This document shows, piece by piece, positions 50,995 to 57,796 of a stretch of DNA of 64,000 nucleotides (the first letter of the stretch is position 1; every line of letters begins with the position of its first letter). Position numbers and translations under genes: made by a program. Under the pieces are notes generated by a model. That model searched no databases, was not told the DNA's origin, and worked only from the letters and a program-made list of their open reading frames with translations. The stretch is from Inquilinus limosus_F (GTDB lineage: Bacteria > Pseudomonadota > Alphaproteobacteria > DSM-16000 > Inquilinaceae). Where the stretch lies: NCBI RefSeq assembly GCF_051487185.1, contig NZ_JAHVDK010000004.1:186001-250000 (forward strand), given 5' to 3'.

Positions 50995-51018
50995 GTCCGC
51001 ATCGTGGGTGTCGCAGGG

Positions 51019-51618
51019 TCAGTGCAGCTTGCCGCCGAGATCCGCGATCGCGTCGTCGATCAGCGCCGAACCCTTGGCCGGATCAGCGGCGAGCTGCCGG
51101 CCGACCAGGTCGCGGGCCGCCGAGACGGCGACGCCGACCGCGGTCGACCGCACCTCGGCCAGCGCCTGGGCCTCGGCATGGGCGATGCGCTCCAGCGCCA
51201 TGACCTCGCGCCGCTTCATCGCCTCCTCGATATCCACCGCCGCCTTCTCGCGCAGGCGCTGGGCATCGTGCTTGGCGCGCTCGATGATCGCCGCGGCCTC
51301 GGCCGCCGCCTCGCGCTGGCGCGCCTGCGCCTGGGCGAGATGGGCCTCGGCCTCGCTGCGCAGCCGCTCCGCCTCCGCCAGATCCTCGCGGATCCGCTCG
51401 GTGCGCTTGTCGACCACGCCGAGGATGGTCGCGCGGGCCTTCACCGCCAGCAGCACCAGCAGGAGGACCAGCGCCGCGGCCAGCACCAATTCGACCGCGC
51501 CGTGGGTATCTTCCTCGGCATGCTCGATATGCTCGAGCTCGGTCTGGGCGTGGCTCGCGTCCTGGGCGTGCGCGGCGCCGATGAAGATCTCGTTCGCGAT
51601 GGTGTCGAGAACGCTCAT
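51019..51618 (-). CDS. atpF: ATP synthase F0 subunit b
   Basis: 199 residues. A membrane helix ELVLAAALVLLLVLLAVKA (~43-61) precedes a long charged coil (KRTERIREDLAEAERLRSEA and on), the peripheral stalk. The N-terminal ~40 residues are polar and acidic, longer than in E. coli. The ATG overlaps the stop of the b' gene by four bases. Together with b' it forms the heterodimeric stalk typical of photosynthetic and related alphaproteobacteria. Confidence 0.92.
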   Translation of the reverse strand: MSVLDTIANEIFIGAAHAQDASHAQTELEHIEHAEEDTHGAVELVLAAALVLLLVLLAVKARATILGVVDKRTERIREDLAEAERLRSEAEAHLAQAQARQREAAAEAAAIIERAKHDAQRLREKAAVDIEEAMKRREVMALERIAHAEAQALAEVRSTAVGVAVSAARDLVGRQLAADPAKGSALIDDAIADLGGKLH

Positions 51619-52106
51619 CGGGCCCCTCCCAGCGCGCCGTCGACCGCGGCGGTGACCGCGGCCTGGTCCGGCGCCGTGCCGGTCAGCTTGGCGGCCAGCA
51701 CGCCGGCCACCTCGGCCGCGATGTCGCGGGCGTCGGCCTTGAGGTCGGCGCGGATCTTGCCGATCCGGGTCTCGGCCTCGGCGGTCCGGGCGGCGAGCTC
51801 CGCGGCGAAGGCGGCCTGGCGACGCGCCGTCAGCGCCGCGATCTCCTGATTCGCAGCGGCGATGGCGGTCTGGGCCTCGCCCCGAGCCTTGGCGAGCGCG
51901 GCCTCATAGGCCTGGGCGACCGCCTCGGTCTCGTTGCGCGCGCCTTCGGCCCGCTCCAGATCGCCGGCGATCTTGGCGGCGCGCTGGTCGATCGTCTTCG
52001 CCAGCTGCGGCAGCAGCCGGCGCGACAAGAGCCAGTACAGAGCGATGAAGACGACCGCCAGCCAGAAGAGCTGCGACGCAAACCACTCGGGATTGAACTG
52101 TGGCAT
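51615..52106 (-). CDS. ATP synthase F0 subunit b'
   Basis: 163 residues. It begins MPQFNPEWFASQLFWLAVVF, the usual b' start, with a membrane helix at about 10-28, then SRRLLPQLAKTIDQRAAKI and a coil of the second stalk. Naming of b' genes varies, so no symbol is given. It follows the c-subunit gene after 74 bases. Confidence 0.93.
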   Translation of the reverse strand: MPQFNPEWFASQLFWLAVVFIALYWLLSRRLLPQLAKTIDQRAAKIAGDLERAEGARNETEAVAQAYEAALAKARGEAQTAIAAANQEIAALTARRQAAFAAELAARTAEAETRIGKIRADLKADARDIAAEVAGVLAAKLTGTAPDQAAVTAAVDGALGGAR

Positions 52107-52180
52107 CGGACTCCCCCTGCCGGGCCGGCCCTGGGCCGCTCAAGGCTGCGGCCGGCCCATGACGATTGGCAGCGAGACCG

Positions 52181-52405
52181 TCAGGCGAACAACGAGATCA
52201 GCGCGACGATCAGCGCGAACAGCGCGATGGCTTCCGTCACGGCGAAGCCGATCCAGATGCTGGCGCCGATCTCTTCCTTGGCCGCCGGGTTGCGGGCGAG
52301 CGCGCCGATGTAGCTGGCCCAGACGTTGCCCACGCCGATGCCGGCGCCGATCATGCCGATCGCAGCGAGGCCCGCGCCGATGAACTTGGCAGCTTCGAGG
52401 TCCAT
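52181..52405 (-). CDS. atpE: ATP synthase F0 subunit c
   Basis: 74 residues, two helices with the ring GxGxGxGN-like motif GAGIGVGNVWASYIGALARN and, in helix 2, the proton-carrying Glu in GFAVTEAIALFALIVALI. ARNPAAKE is the conserved polar loop. The ATG at 52405 (MDLEAAK) is the family start; a GAAG site precedes it at 52413-52416. Confidence 0.97.
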   Translation of the reverse strand: MDLEAAKFIGAGLAAIGMIGAGIGVGNVWASYIGALARNPAAKEEIGASIWIGFAVTEAIALFALIVALISLFA

Positions 52406-52465
52406 TTTGACTTCCTTCGTAGATGGGTAGGTTGGTGAAGGCAACGGTTCGCGGGCTGCGATCCG

Positions 52466-53185
52466 TCAGTGGAGGTGCAGCGCGTCGTGCAGGTACACGC
52501 AGCTGAGGATGGTGAAGATGTAGGCCTGCAGGACGGCGATGAAGAGCTCGAGCAGCGTCAGCGGCACCAGGAAGGCGAAGGGCACGATGCCGCCGATGCC
52601 GAGGGCGATGACGAAGCCGCCGATGACCTTCAGCAGCACATGGCCGACCGTCATGTTGGCGAAAAGTCGGACGGAGAGGCTGATCGGCCGCGACAGGTAC
52701 GAGATCAGCTCGACCGGCACCAGGATCACCGCGGTCCACAAGGGCGCGCCATGCGGGAAGAACATCCGCAGATAGCCGGCGCCGTGCCGCGCGAAGCCGA
52801 TCACCGTGACGCCCAGGAACACCACAAGGGCCAGGGCGAAGGTGACGATGATGTGGCTGGTGAAGGTGAAGGTGCCGGGAATGATCCCGATCACGTTGCC
52901 GAACAGGATGAAGATGAACAGCGTGAAGATGAAGGGGAAGTATTTCATCCCCTCCTTGCCGGCGTTGTCGCGGATCATGTTGGCGACAAGCTCGTACAGC
53001 ATCTCGGCGAAGGATTGCACCCGGCCCGGGATCAGCGCGCCGCGGCCGCCGAAGAACAGCACCGCCGAAGCGACGCCGGCGGCGATCACCATGAACAGCG
53101 ACGAATTGGTGAAGGAGAGATCCAGGCCGCCGATATCGACATGCAGGATCTTCTGGATCTGGAACTGTTCGGTTGGCGACGCCAC
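52466..53185 (-). CDS. atpB: ATP synthase F0 subunit a
   Basis: 239 residues, five to six helices. The essential Arg is in SLSVRLFANMTVGHVLL, with the conserved PVELISYLSRPIS before it. N-terminal QFQIQKILHVDIGGLDLSFT is typical of alphaproteobacterial AtpB. It forms the proton channel with the c ring. Confidence 0.97.
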   Translation of the reverse strand: MASPTEQFQIQKILHVDIGGLDLSFTNSSLFMVIAAGVASAVLFFGGRGALIPGRVQSFAEMLYELVANMIRDNAGKEGMKYFPFIFTLFIFILFGNVIGIIPGTFTFTSHIIVTFALALVVFLGVTVIGFARHGAGYLRMFFPHGAPLWTAVILVPVELISYLSRPISLSVRLFANMTVGHVLLKVIGGFVIALGIGGIVPFAFLVPLTLLELFIAVLQAYIFTILSCVYLHDALHLH

Positions 53186-53188
53186 GCC

Positions 53189-53602
53189 TTATCTCCCGCC
53201 CCGGTTTCGCTCCGCCTGCTCGGCGGCCCGCTTCGCCTTCGCCGCCCGGTCCAGCTCGACGCCGGTCCGGTAGACATTCATCAAGCCGGCCACCGCGCCC
53301 AGGATGAAGAACAGAATCAACAACCAGGGCCGCGTGCCGAGCCATCGGTCGAGACCCCAGCCGATTCCGGCGCCGACTGCGATCGCAGCCAGCAGCTCGA
53401 CCGCGATTCGAAAGCCGGCGGCCATGCCAGCACGACCGACATCGCGCCCGTCAGCCCCGCCCTTCGCCTCGCGCCCCGCTCCCGGCAGCTTCGCCTTCGC
53501 CTCCTTCAGGCGACGGTCGAAGTCCGAAACCGGCGGCGGGTTTTGGTCGTTCTGGGTCACGTTGTCGAACACCCTTTCGGGCGGCGGCCACCCCCACCTC
53601 AA
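53189..53602 (-). CDS. atpI: ATP synthase protein I (AtpI/AtpZ)
   Basis: 137 residues from the first ATG; GTG 53572 (VFDNVTQND) would give a shorter form. Two helices (FRIAVELLAAIAVGAGIGWG and PWLLILFFILGAVAGLMNVY) with the conserved GLDRWLGTRPW between. It aids c-ring assembly or Mg2+ supply. Start of the F0 operon; atpB follows after three bases. Confidence 0.88.
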   Translation of the reverse strand: MRWGWPPPERVFDNVTQNDQNPPPVSDFDRRLKEAKAKLPGAGREAKGGADGRDVGRAGMAAGFRIAVELLAAIAVGAGIGWGLDRWLGTRPWLLILFFILGAVAGLMNVYRTGVELDRAAKAKRAAEQAERNRGGR

Positions 53603-53715
53603 GCGGCGCGCACCTTAGTGACGGTGCGGTGCGGCGTCAAGGCGACAAAAGGGCCGCGAAGCCGGCCGGTTCCGCGGCACTGGCCCCGGCTCGCTCCGCC
53701 GGGCTAGAGTCGGCC

Positions 53716-55005
53716 ATGCTCAGCCCGCTCCTCGCCGTCGCGGCGATCCTCGCCGGCATCACCATCGTCTCGCTGGGCCAGGGCGTGTTCTCGACCCTGG
53801 TGCCGGTGCGGCTGACCGAGGCCGGGCTGCCGGCCGACCGGGTCGGCCTGGTGGTCGCGGCCAGCGCCGTCGGCTTCCTGATCGGCTGCCTGTTCGTCGC
53901 CCGGGTCATCCGCCTGGTCGGCCATATCCGCGCCTTCGCCGCCTTCGCCGCCGCCTCCTGCCTGGCCGGCCTCGCGCTGCCCTGGACCGTCGGGCTGCCC
54001 GGCTGGTTCCTGCTGCGCCTGGCCATGGGCTTCTGCTCCGCCGGGCTGTTCATGGTCACCGAGAGCTGGCTGAACGAGCTGACGCCGCGGCATCTGCGCG
54101 GCCGCATCCTGACCGCCTATGTCGTCGTGGTGATGCTGGCCCTCGGCGCCGGCCAGGCCCTGCTGACCGTGCTCAACACGCGCGACGTTCTGCCCTTCGT
54201 CCTGGCCTCGGCCGCCTTCACCCTGGCGCTGATCCCGGTGACGCTGACCCGGTCGCGCCACCCCAGCGTGCCGCACCGGATCCGGCCGATCCTGGGCAAG
54301 GCCTATCGGAACTCCCCGGTCGGGGCGGTCGGCTGCGTCGTGGTCGGGCTGGTGGCGGCGACGCTGCAGGGCGTGGCCCCGGTCTGGGGCGTGCATCGCG
54401 GCTTCACCACCGCCGAGATCGCGACGCTGATGGCGGCGACCCAGATCGGTGGCCTGTTGTGCCAATGGCCGCTCGGCTGGCTGTCCGACCGGATCGACCG
54501 GCGCTGGGTGATCCTGGCCGCCGCGGCCTGCACCATCGTCGCCGCGCTCGGCAGCATCGCCGCGGGGCGGGCGGAGGCCTTCGCCCTGCTGATCGTGCTG
54601 TTCGCGCTGTGGGGCGGCATGGCCGAGGCGATCTACCCGCTGTCGGTCGCCCATGCCAACGACCACGCCAGGCCGCAGGACTACGTGCCGCTGGCCGGGA
54701 CGCTGCTGATCCTGTGGTCGGTCGGCTCCTCCGCCGGACCGCTGGTCGCGACCGTGGCGATGGAGCGGCTGGGGCCGGATGCCCTCTTCGTCTATGTCGC
54801 GCTGCTGGTCGGCGCCTTCGCCGGCTTCGTGCTGTGGCGCATGGCCCGGCGCGGCCGGGTCGCCGCCGGCGAGGCGGAGCAGTTCGTCGGCCTCGCCGCC
54901 GGATCAAGCCCGGCCCCGGCCGAGCTGGACCCCCGCATCCGGCCGGAGGACGAGGCCGAGGCCGAGTCGGGCTATGACGATTGCGAGGACGTGCCGGCGC
55001 GGTGA
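53716..55005 (+). CDS. MFS transporter
   Basis: 429 residues, 12 predicted helices. It resembles the YcaD-like branch: LSLGQGVFSTLVPVRLTEAG-type start, FMVTESWLNELTPRHLRGRI in the first half and QWPLGWLSDRIDRRWVI in the second, the duplicated MFS loop motif. The C-terminus ends with a ~50-residue acidic tail (DEAEAESGYDDCEDVPAR). Substrate unknown. The ATG at 53716 starts the first helix. Confidence 0.88.
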   Translation: MLSPLLAVAAILAGITIVSLGQGVFSTLVPVRLTEAGLPADRVGLVVAASAVGFLIGCLFVARVIRLVGHIRAFAAFAAASCLAGLALPWTVGLPGWFLLRLAMGFCSAGLFMVTESWLNELTPRHLRGRILTAYVVVVMLALGAGQALLTVLNTRDVLPFVLASAAFTLALIPVTLTRSRHPSVPHRIRPILGKAYRNSPVGAVGCVVVGLVAATLQGVAPVWGVHRGFTTAEIATLMAATQIGGLLCQWPLGWLSDRIDRRWVILAAAACTIVAALGSIAAGRAEAFALLIVLFALWGGMAEAIYPLSVAHANDHARPQDYVPLAGTLLILWSVGSSAGPLVATVAMERLGPDALFVYVALLVGAFAGFVLWRMARRGRVAAGEAEQFVGLAAGSSPAPAELDPRIRPEDEAEAESGYDDCEDVPAR

Positions 55006-55068
55006 GGCAGTGATTCCATCCCGTTTCGTTCTGCTTTAGGGTCGCGGGCCGCATCGCAGAGAGGGCCC

Positions 55069-55863
55069 ATGCGCATCGCCACCTGGAACATCAACTCCGT
55101 CCGCCTGCGCCAGGAGCTGGTGCTGCGCCTGATCGACGAGACCGCGCCCGACATCATCTGCCTGCAGGAGACCAAGACCCCGGACCACAGCTTCCCGCAC
55201 CAGCCCTTCGTCGACTTCGGCTACCGCCACATCGCGATCTCCGGCATGAAGGGCTACAACGGCGTCGCCGTGATCTCGCGCCTGCCCTTCGAGAGCCACG
55301 AGATCCGGCACTGGTGCGGCAAGGAGGACTGCCGCCACATCGCCGTCCGCCTGCCGGACGGAACCGAGGTGCACAACCTGTACATCCCGGCCGGCGGCGA
55401 CATCCCGGACCCGGCGGTGAACGAGAAGTTCGCCCACAAGCTGCAGTTCCTGGACGAGATGACGGCCTGGTGGCCGGAGAACCGGAGGCGGGACCAGAAG
55501 CTGATCCTGGTCGGCGACCTGAACATCGCGCCGCTGGAGCACGACGTCTGGTCGCATAAGCAGCTGCTGGACGTGGTCAGCCACACCCCGATCGAGGTCG
55601 AGAAGCTGACCGCGATGCAGTCGACCCTCGGCTGGGTCGATAGCGCCCGCACCTTCGTGCCGCCGGACCAGAAGCTGTACACCTGGTGGAGCTACCGCGC
55701 CGCGGACTGGCAGGCCTCCGACCGCGGCCGGCGCCTCGACCACATCTGGGTTACCCCGCCGCTGGCCGGTAGCCTGAAGGCCCACCGCACCCTGCGCGAG
55801 GCGCGCGGCTGGGAGCCGAAGCCGAGCGACCACGTGCCGGTGGTGGTGGACGTCGAGATCTGA
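55069..55863 (+). CDS. xth: Exodeoxyribonuclease III
   Basis: 264 residues. It has the endonuclease/exonuclease/phosphatase motifs MRIATWNINSVRLR, CLQETKTPDHSFP (Glu metal ligand), GDLNIAPLEHDVW (Asp/Asn) and the C-terminal SDHVPVVVDV (Asp-His). It removes 3' blocks and cuts AP sites in DNA repair. It is followed by a short hairpin with a T run. Confidence 0.95.
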   Translation: MRIATWNINSVRLRQELVLRLIDETAPDIICLQETKTPDHSFPHQPFVDFGYRHIAISGMKGYNGVAVISRLPFESHEIRHWCGKEDCRHIAVRLPDGTEVHNLYIPAGGDIPDPAVNEKFAHKLQFLDEMTAWWPENRRRDQKLILVGDLNIAPLEHDVWSHKQLLDVVSHTPIEVEKLTAMQSTLGWVDSARTFVPPDQKLYTWWSYRAADWQASDRGRRLDHIWVTPPLAGSLKAHRTLREARGWEPKPSDHVPVVVDVEI

Positions 55864-55866
55864 GGA

Positions 55867-55889
55867 CGGCCGCCCTCGGCCGCTCTTTT
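55867..55889 (+). terminator. Short hairpin with T run after xth
   Basis: CGGCCG-CCCT-CGGCCG followed by CTCTTTT. A 6-bp stem just after the xth stop; moderate terminator. Confidence 0.5.
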
Positions 55890-55890
55890 G

Positions 55891-55911
55891 CTGTCAAGCC
55901 CGGGCATGACA
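55891..55911. repeat. Fragment of the palindromic repeat at 30789-30868
   Basis: CTGTCAAGCCCGGGCATGAC resembles the fused ends of the CTGTCATGCCCGG element; it lies between convergent genes. Confidence 0.45.
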
Positions 55912-55938
55912 ATTTGGAGCCAAGTGCCGGAAAGCTGG

Positions 55939-56403
55939 CTAGCCAACCGCCCCTGCGAAGCCGGCCAAGGTGGCTTCCCAGGCCTCCGGGCCGTCGAAGA
56001 CCTGCCGCATCCGGTCGGCGTCCTCGCCATAGCCGTCGAGCCGGTGCTCGAGCTCCACCAACGTGCCATCGCCGTCGGCGGAGAACCGCACCTCGAGCTC
56101 CGTCACCAGATCGGGGTCGTAGCGCCACTGGGTGTTGATCTGCCAAGCCAGGACCAGGCGGGCGGGCGGCTCCCAGGCCAGAACCTTGCCCCACTGGCAT
56201 TCCGTGCCGTCCTCGCCGCGCTCGAACCAGCGGCCGCCGGCCTCCGGCTCCACCACCACCTCCTTGATCGGCGAGCCGCCGATCGAGTGCCGGCGCGGCC
56301 ACCAGCGGGTCATGCCCGCGGTGAAGACGTCGAAGGCGCGCCGGGGTTCCGTACGGACCCGGATGCTCTTGCGGACGGGGGCGACGGCGATGGTCGGTGT
56401 CAT
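55939..56403 (-). CDS. SRPBCC/AHSA1-like domain protein
   Basis: 154 residues. It begins MTPTIAVAPVRKSIRVRTEP; helix-grip features are AFDVFTAGMTRWWPRRHSIG, GGRWFERGEDGTECQWGKV and LVLAWQINTQWRYDPDLVTE, trimmed. AHSA1-like proteins bind small hydrophobic ligands; the ligand is unknown. Overlap of four bases with the ArsR gene upstream makes the usual ArsR-SRPBCC pair. Confidence 0.88.
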   Translation of the reverse strand: MTPTIAVAPVRKSIRVRTEPRRAFDVFTAGMTRWWPRRHSIGGSPIKEVVVEPEAGGRWFERGEDGTECQWGKVLAWEPPARLVLAWQINTQWRYDPDLVTELEVRFSADGDGTLVELEHRLDGYGEDADRMRQVFDGPEAWEATLAGFAGAVG

Positions 56404-56723
56404 CGGCTCTCCTCCTCTGTCGTCGTGGTGTCGTCGACCTCGGCCGCGAAGGCGGCCAGGGCCTGATCCCAGAACTGGTCCAGCCAGGCCCGCAGGGCGC
56501 CCAGCCCCTTGGGGTCGATATAGTAGACCCGGCGCGCGCCGTCGGCCTGGTCCGCCACCAGCCCGGCGTCCCGCAGGACCTTCAGATGCTGCGACACGGC
56601 CGGCCGGCTGACCGGCAGGCCGTCGGCGATGCGGCCGACCGGCTTGGGTCCGGTCCGCAGCCGCTCGAATACCGCCCGGCGGGTCGGATCGGCCAATGCC
56701 GCAAGCGCTTTATCGTAAGCCAT
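56400..56723 (-). CDS. ArsR-family transcriptional regulator
   Basis: 107 residues. The winged helix includes LADPTRRAVFERL and the recognition helix SRPAVSQHLKVLRDAGLV, then RRVYYIDPKGL for the wing. No metal-binding cysteines are present, so it is not a metal sensor of the ArsR/SmtB type; a ligand through the SRPBCC partner is possible. The ATG lies inside a 41-bp palindrome (56711-56751), which suggests autoregulation. The C-terminus overlaps the SRPBCC gene. Confidence 0.92.
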   Translation of the reverse strand: MAYDKALAALADPTRRAVFERLRTGPKPVGRIADGLPVSRPAVSQHLKVLRDAGLVADQADGARRVYYIDPKGLGALRAWLDQFWDQALAAFAAEVDDTTTTEEESR

Positions 56724-56751
56724 GACTTACCGTAAGTCATGGCTTACGATA
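56711..56751 (-). promoter_or_regulatory. Perfect 41-bp inverted repeat over the arsR start, operator candidate
   Basis: 19-base arms (56711-56729 and 56733-56751) are exact reverse complements about CCG. They contain two tandem 16-mers GTAAG[CT]CATG[AG]CTTAC, 56715-56730 and 56732-56747, each itself nearly palindromic. A TTGACA lies at 56758-56753 on the minus strand with TACGGT 18 bases on. No Shine-Dalgarno precedes the ATG. Confidence 0.75.
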
Positions 56752-56774
56752 TTGTCAAGCGGCGAAGGACCGTC

Positions 56775-56804
56775 GGTTGGGTTCGCGGACGCGAACCCAA
56801 CCCA
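56775..56804. repeat. Palindromic repeat, TTGGGTTCGC family, copy C
   Basis: GGTTGGGTTCGC-GGAC-GCGAACCCAACC, a 12-bp perfect stem. It sits between the ArsR operator and the stop of the methyltransferase gene. Confidence 0.8.
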
Positions 56805-56810
56805 CACCGG

Positions 56811-57308
56811 TCATCCGGCCAGCGGCCGGCGATAGAGGTAGTACCGCCCGGGCGAGACGCCGGGGGGCTCCGGCAGCTCCTGCCACCCCAGCCCGGCGAA
56901 GGCGATGTTGGCGACGATCACGCCGCCCGGCGCCAGCACCGGCACCAGAAGCGGCCCCAGCGCCGCCGCCAGCGCCCGGTTGGCCGCGTCGTCGCCGGAG
57001 CCGAGATCGGCATGGATCAGCGCCATGCCGTCGCGATGCGCCGCGGCGAAGCCCGGCATGGTCTCCAGCACCTCGCCCAGCACCATGTGATCGTCGGGCG
57101 GGATGCAGGCGGGATGCGCCGCGATCCGACGGTCGAACACCCAGATCGCGCGGTCCGGCAGCTTCTCGCGCAGATGATCGTAGGTGCGGCCGTTGCCGAG
57201 GCCGAGTTCCATGACATCGCCCGGCAGGCTGGCGATGGCGCGCGCGGCCCAGTCGAGGCAGGCGCGCTGCGCCTGCATCCGGCGGATGAAGCTGTCGAGG
57301 CGGCTCAC
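56811..57308 (-). CDS. Small SAM-dependent methyltransferase of the ABC/cNMP operon
   Basis: 165 residues from GTG 57308. It has DSFIRRMQAQRACLDWAARA, motif I VMELGLGNGRTYDHL (E-x-G-x-G-x-G), WVFDRRIAAHP, LIHADLGSGDD and APGGVIVANIAF, ending with GVSPGRYYLYRRP. It may belong to the Methyltransf_17-like family (weak recall). The target is unknown. A longer frame upstream covers the cNMP gene. It follows that gene by eight bases, so it is the third member of the operon. Confidence 0.75.
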   Translation of the reverse strand: MSRLDSFIRRMQAQRACLDWAARAIASLPGDVMELGLGNGRTYDHLREKLPDRAIWVFDRRIAAHPACIPPDDHMVLGEVLETMPGFAAAHRDGMALIHADLGSGDDAANRALAAALGPLLVPVLAPGGVIVANIAFAGLGWQELPEPPGVSPGRYYLYRRPLAG

Positions 57309-57316
57309 GATCCGGG

Positions 57317-57766
57317 TCAGGCCGTCTGGCGGGCGCGGGCTGCTTCCTTGGTGGTGCGTTCGAGGCGCAGCGCCAGAACGCGCATGATCTCGATCGCCAT
57401 CTGCGGGAACTCCGTGATCATGCGGAAGAACTGGTCCTTGGCGATGACCAGGGCGGTGACGTCGGTGCGCGCCTGCACCGTGGCGGTGCGCGGCACGTCG
57501 CAGAGGATCGCGATCTCGCCGACGAAGTCGTTGCGGCCGACCGAGGCCACGGTCAGGGGCCCGGTCTCGGCATCGACGATGACGTCGGCCTCGCCGTCGA
57601 TGATGATGAAGGCGGCGCGGCCGATCTCCCCCTGCCGGCACAGCACCTGCCCCGCGGGGAAGCGGACACGCTCGCTGGTGAAGGCCAGAAGCTTCAGCTT
57701 CGAGGTGTCGATGTTGGCGAAGAGCGGGATCCGCTTCAGCAGCTCGACTTCTTCCGCAAGGCTCAC
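57317..57766 (-). CDS. Stand-alone cyclic-nucleotide-binding domain protein
   Basis: 149 residues, a single CRP-like beta-barrel without a DNA-binding domain. The phosphate-binding cassette is FVGEIAILCDVPRTATVQ (81-98), with Glu84 and Arg93, so cNMP binding looks possible. The last helix (FPQMAIEIMRVLALRLERTT) resembles the CRP dimer helix. It lies 30 bases after the ABC gene and eight before the methyltransferase. It might gate the ABC protein by cAMP or cGMP; this is inference from operon context. Confidence 0.88.
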   Translation of the reverse strand: MSLAEEVELLKRIPLFANIDTSKLKLLAFTSERVRFPAGQVLCRQGEIGRAAFIIIDGEADVIVDAETGPLTVASVGRNDFVGEIAILCDVPRTATVQARTDVTALVIAKDQFFRMITEFPQMAIEIMRVLALRLERTTKEAARARQTA

Positions 57767-57796
57767 CGATCCGTCCTCCAGCTCCCTGTTTGCATT

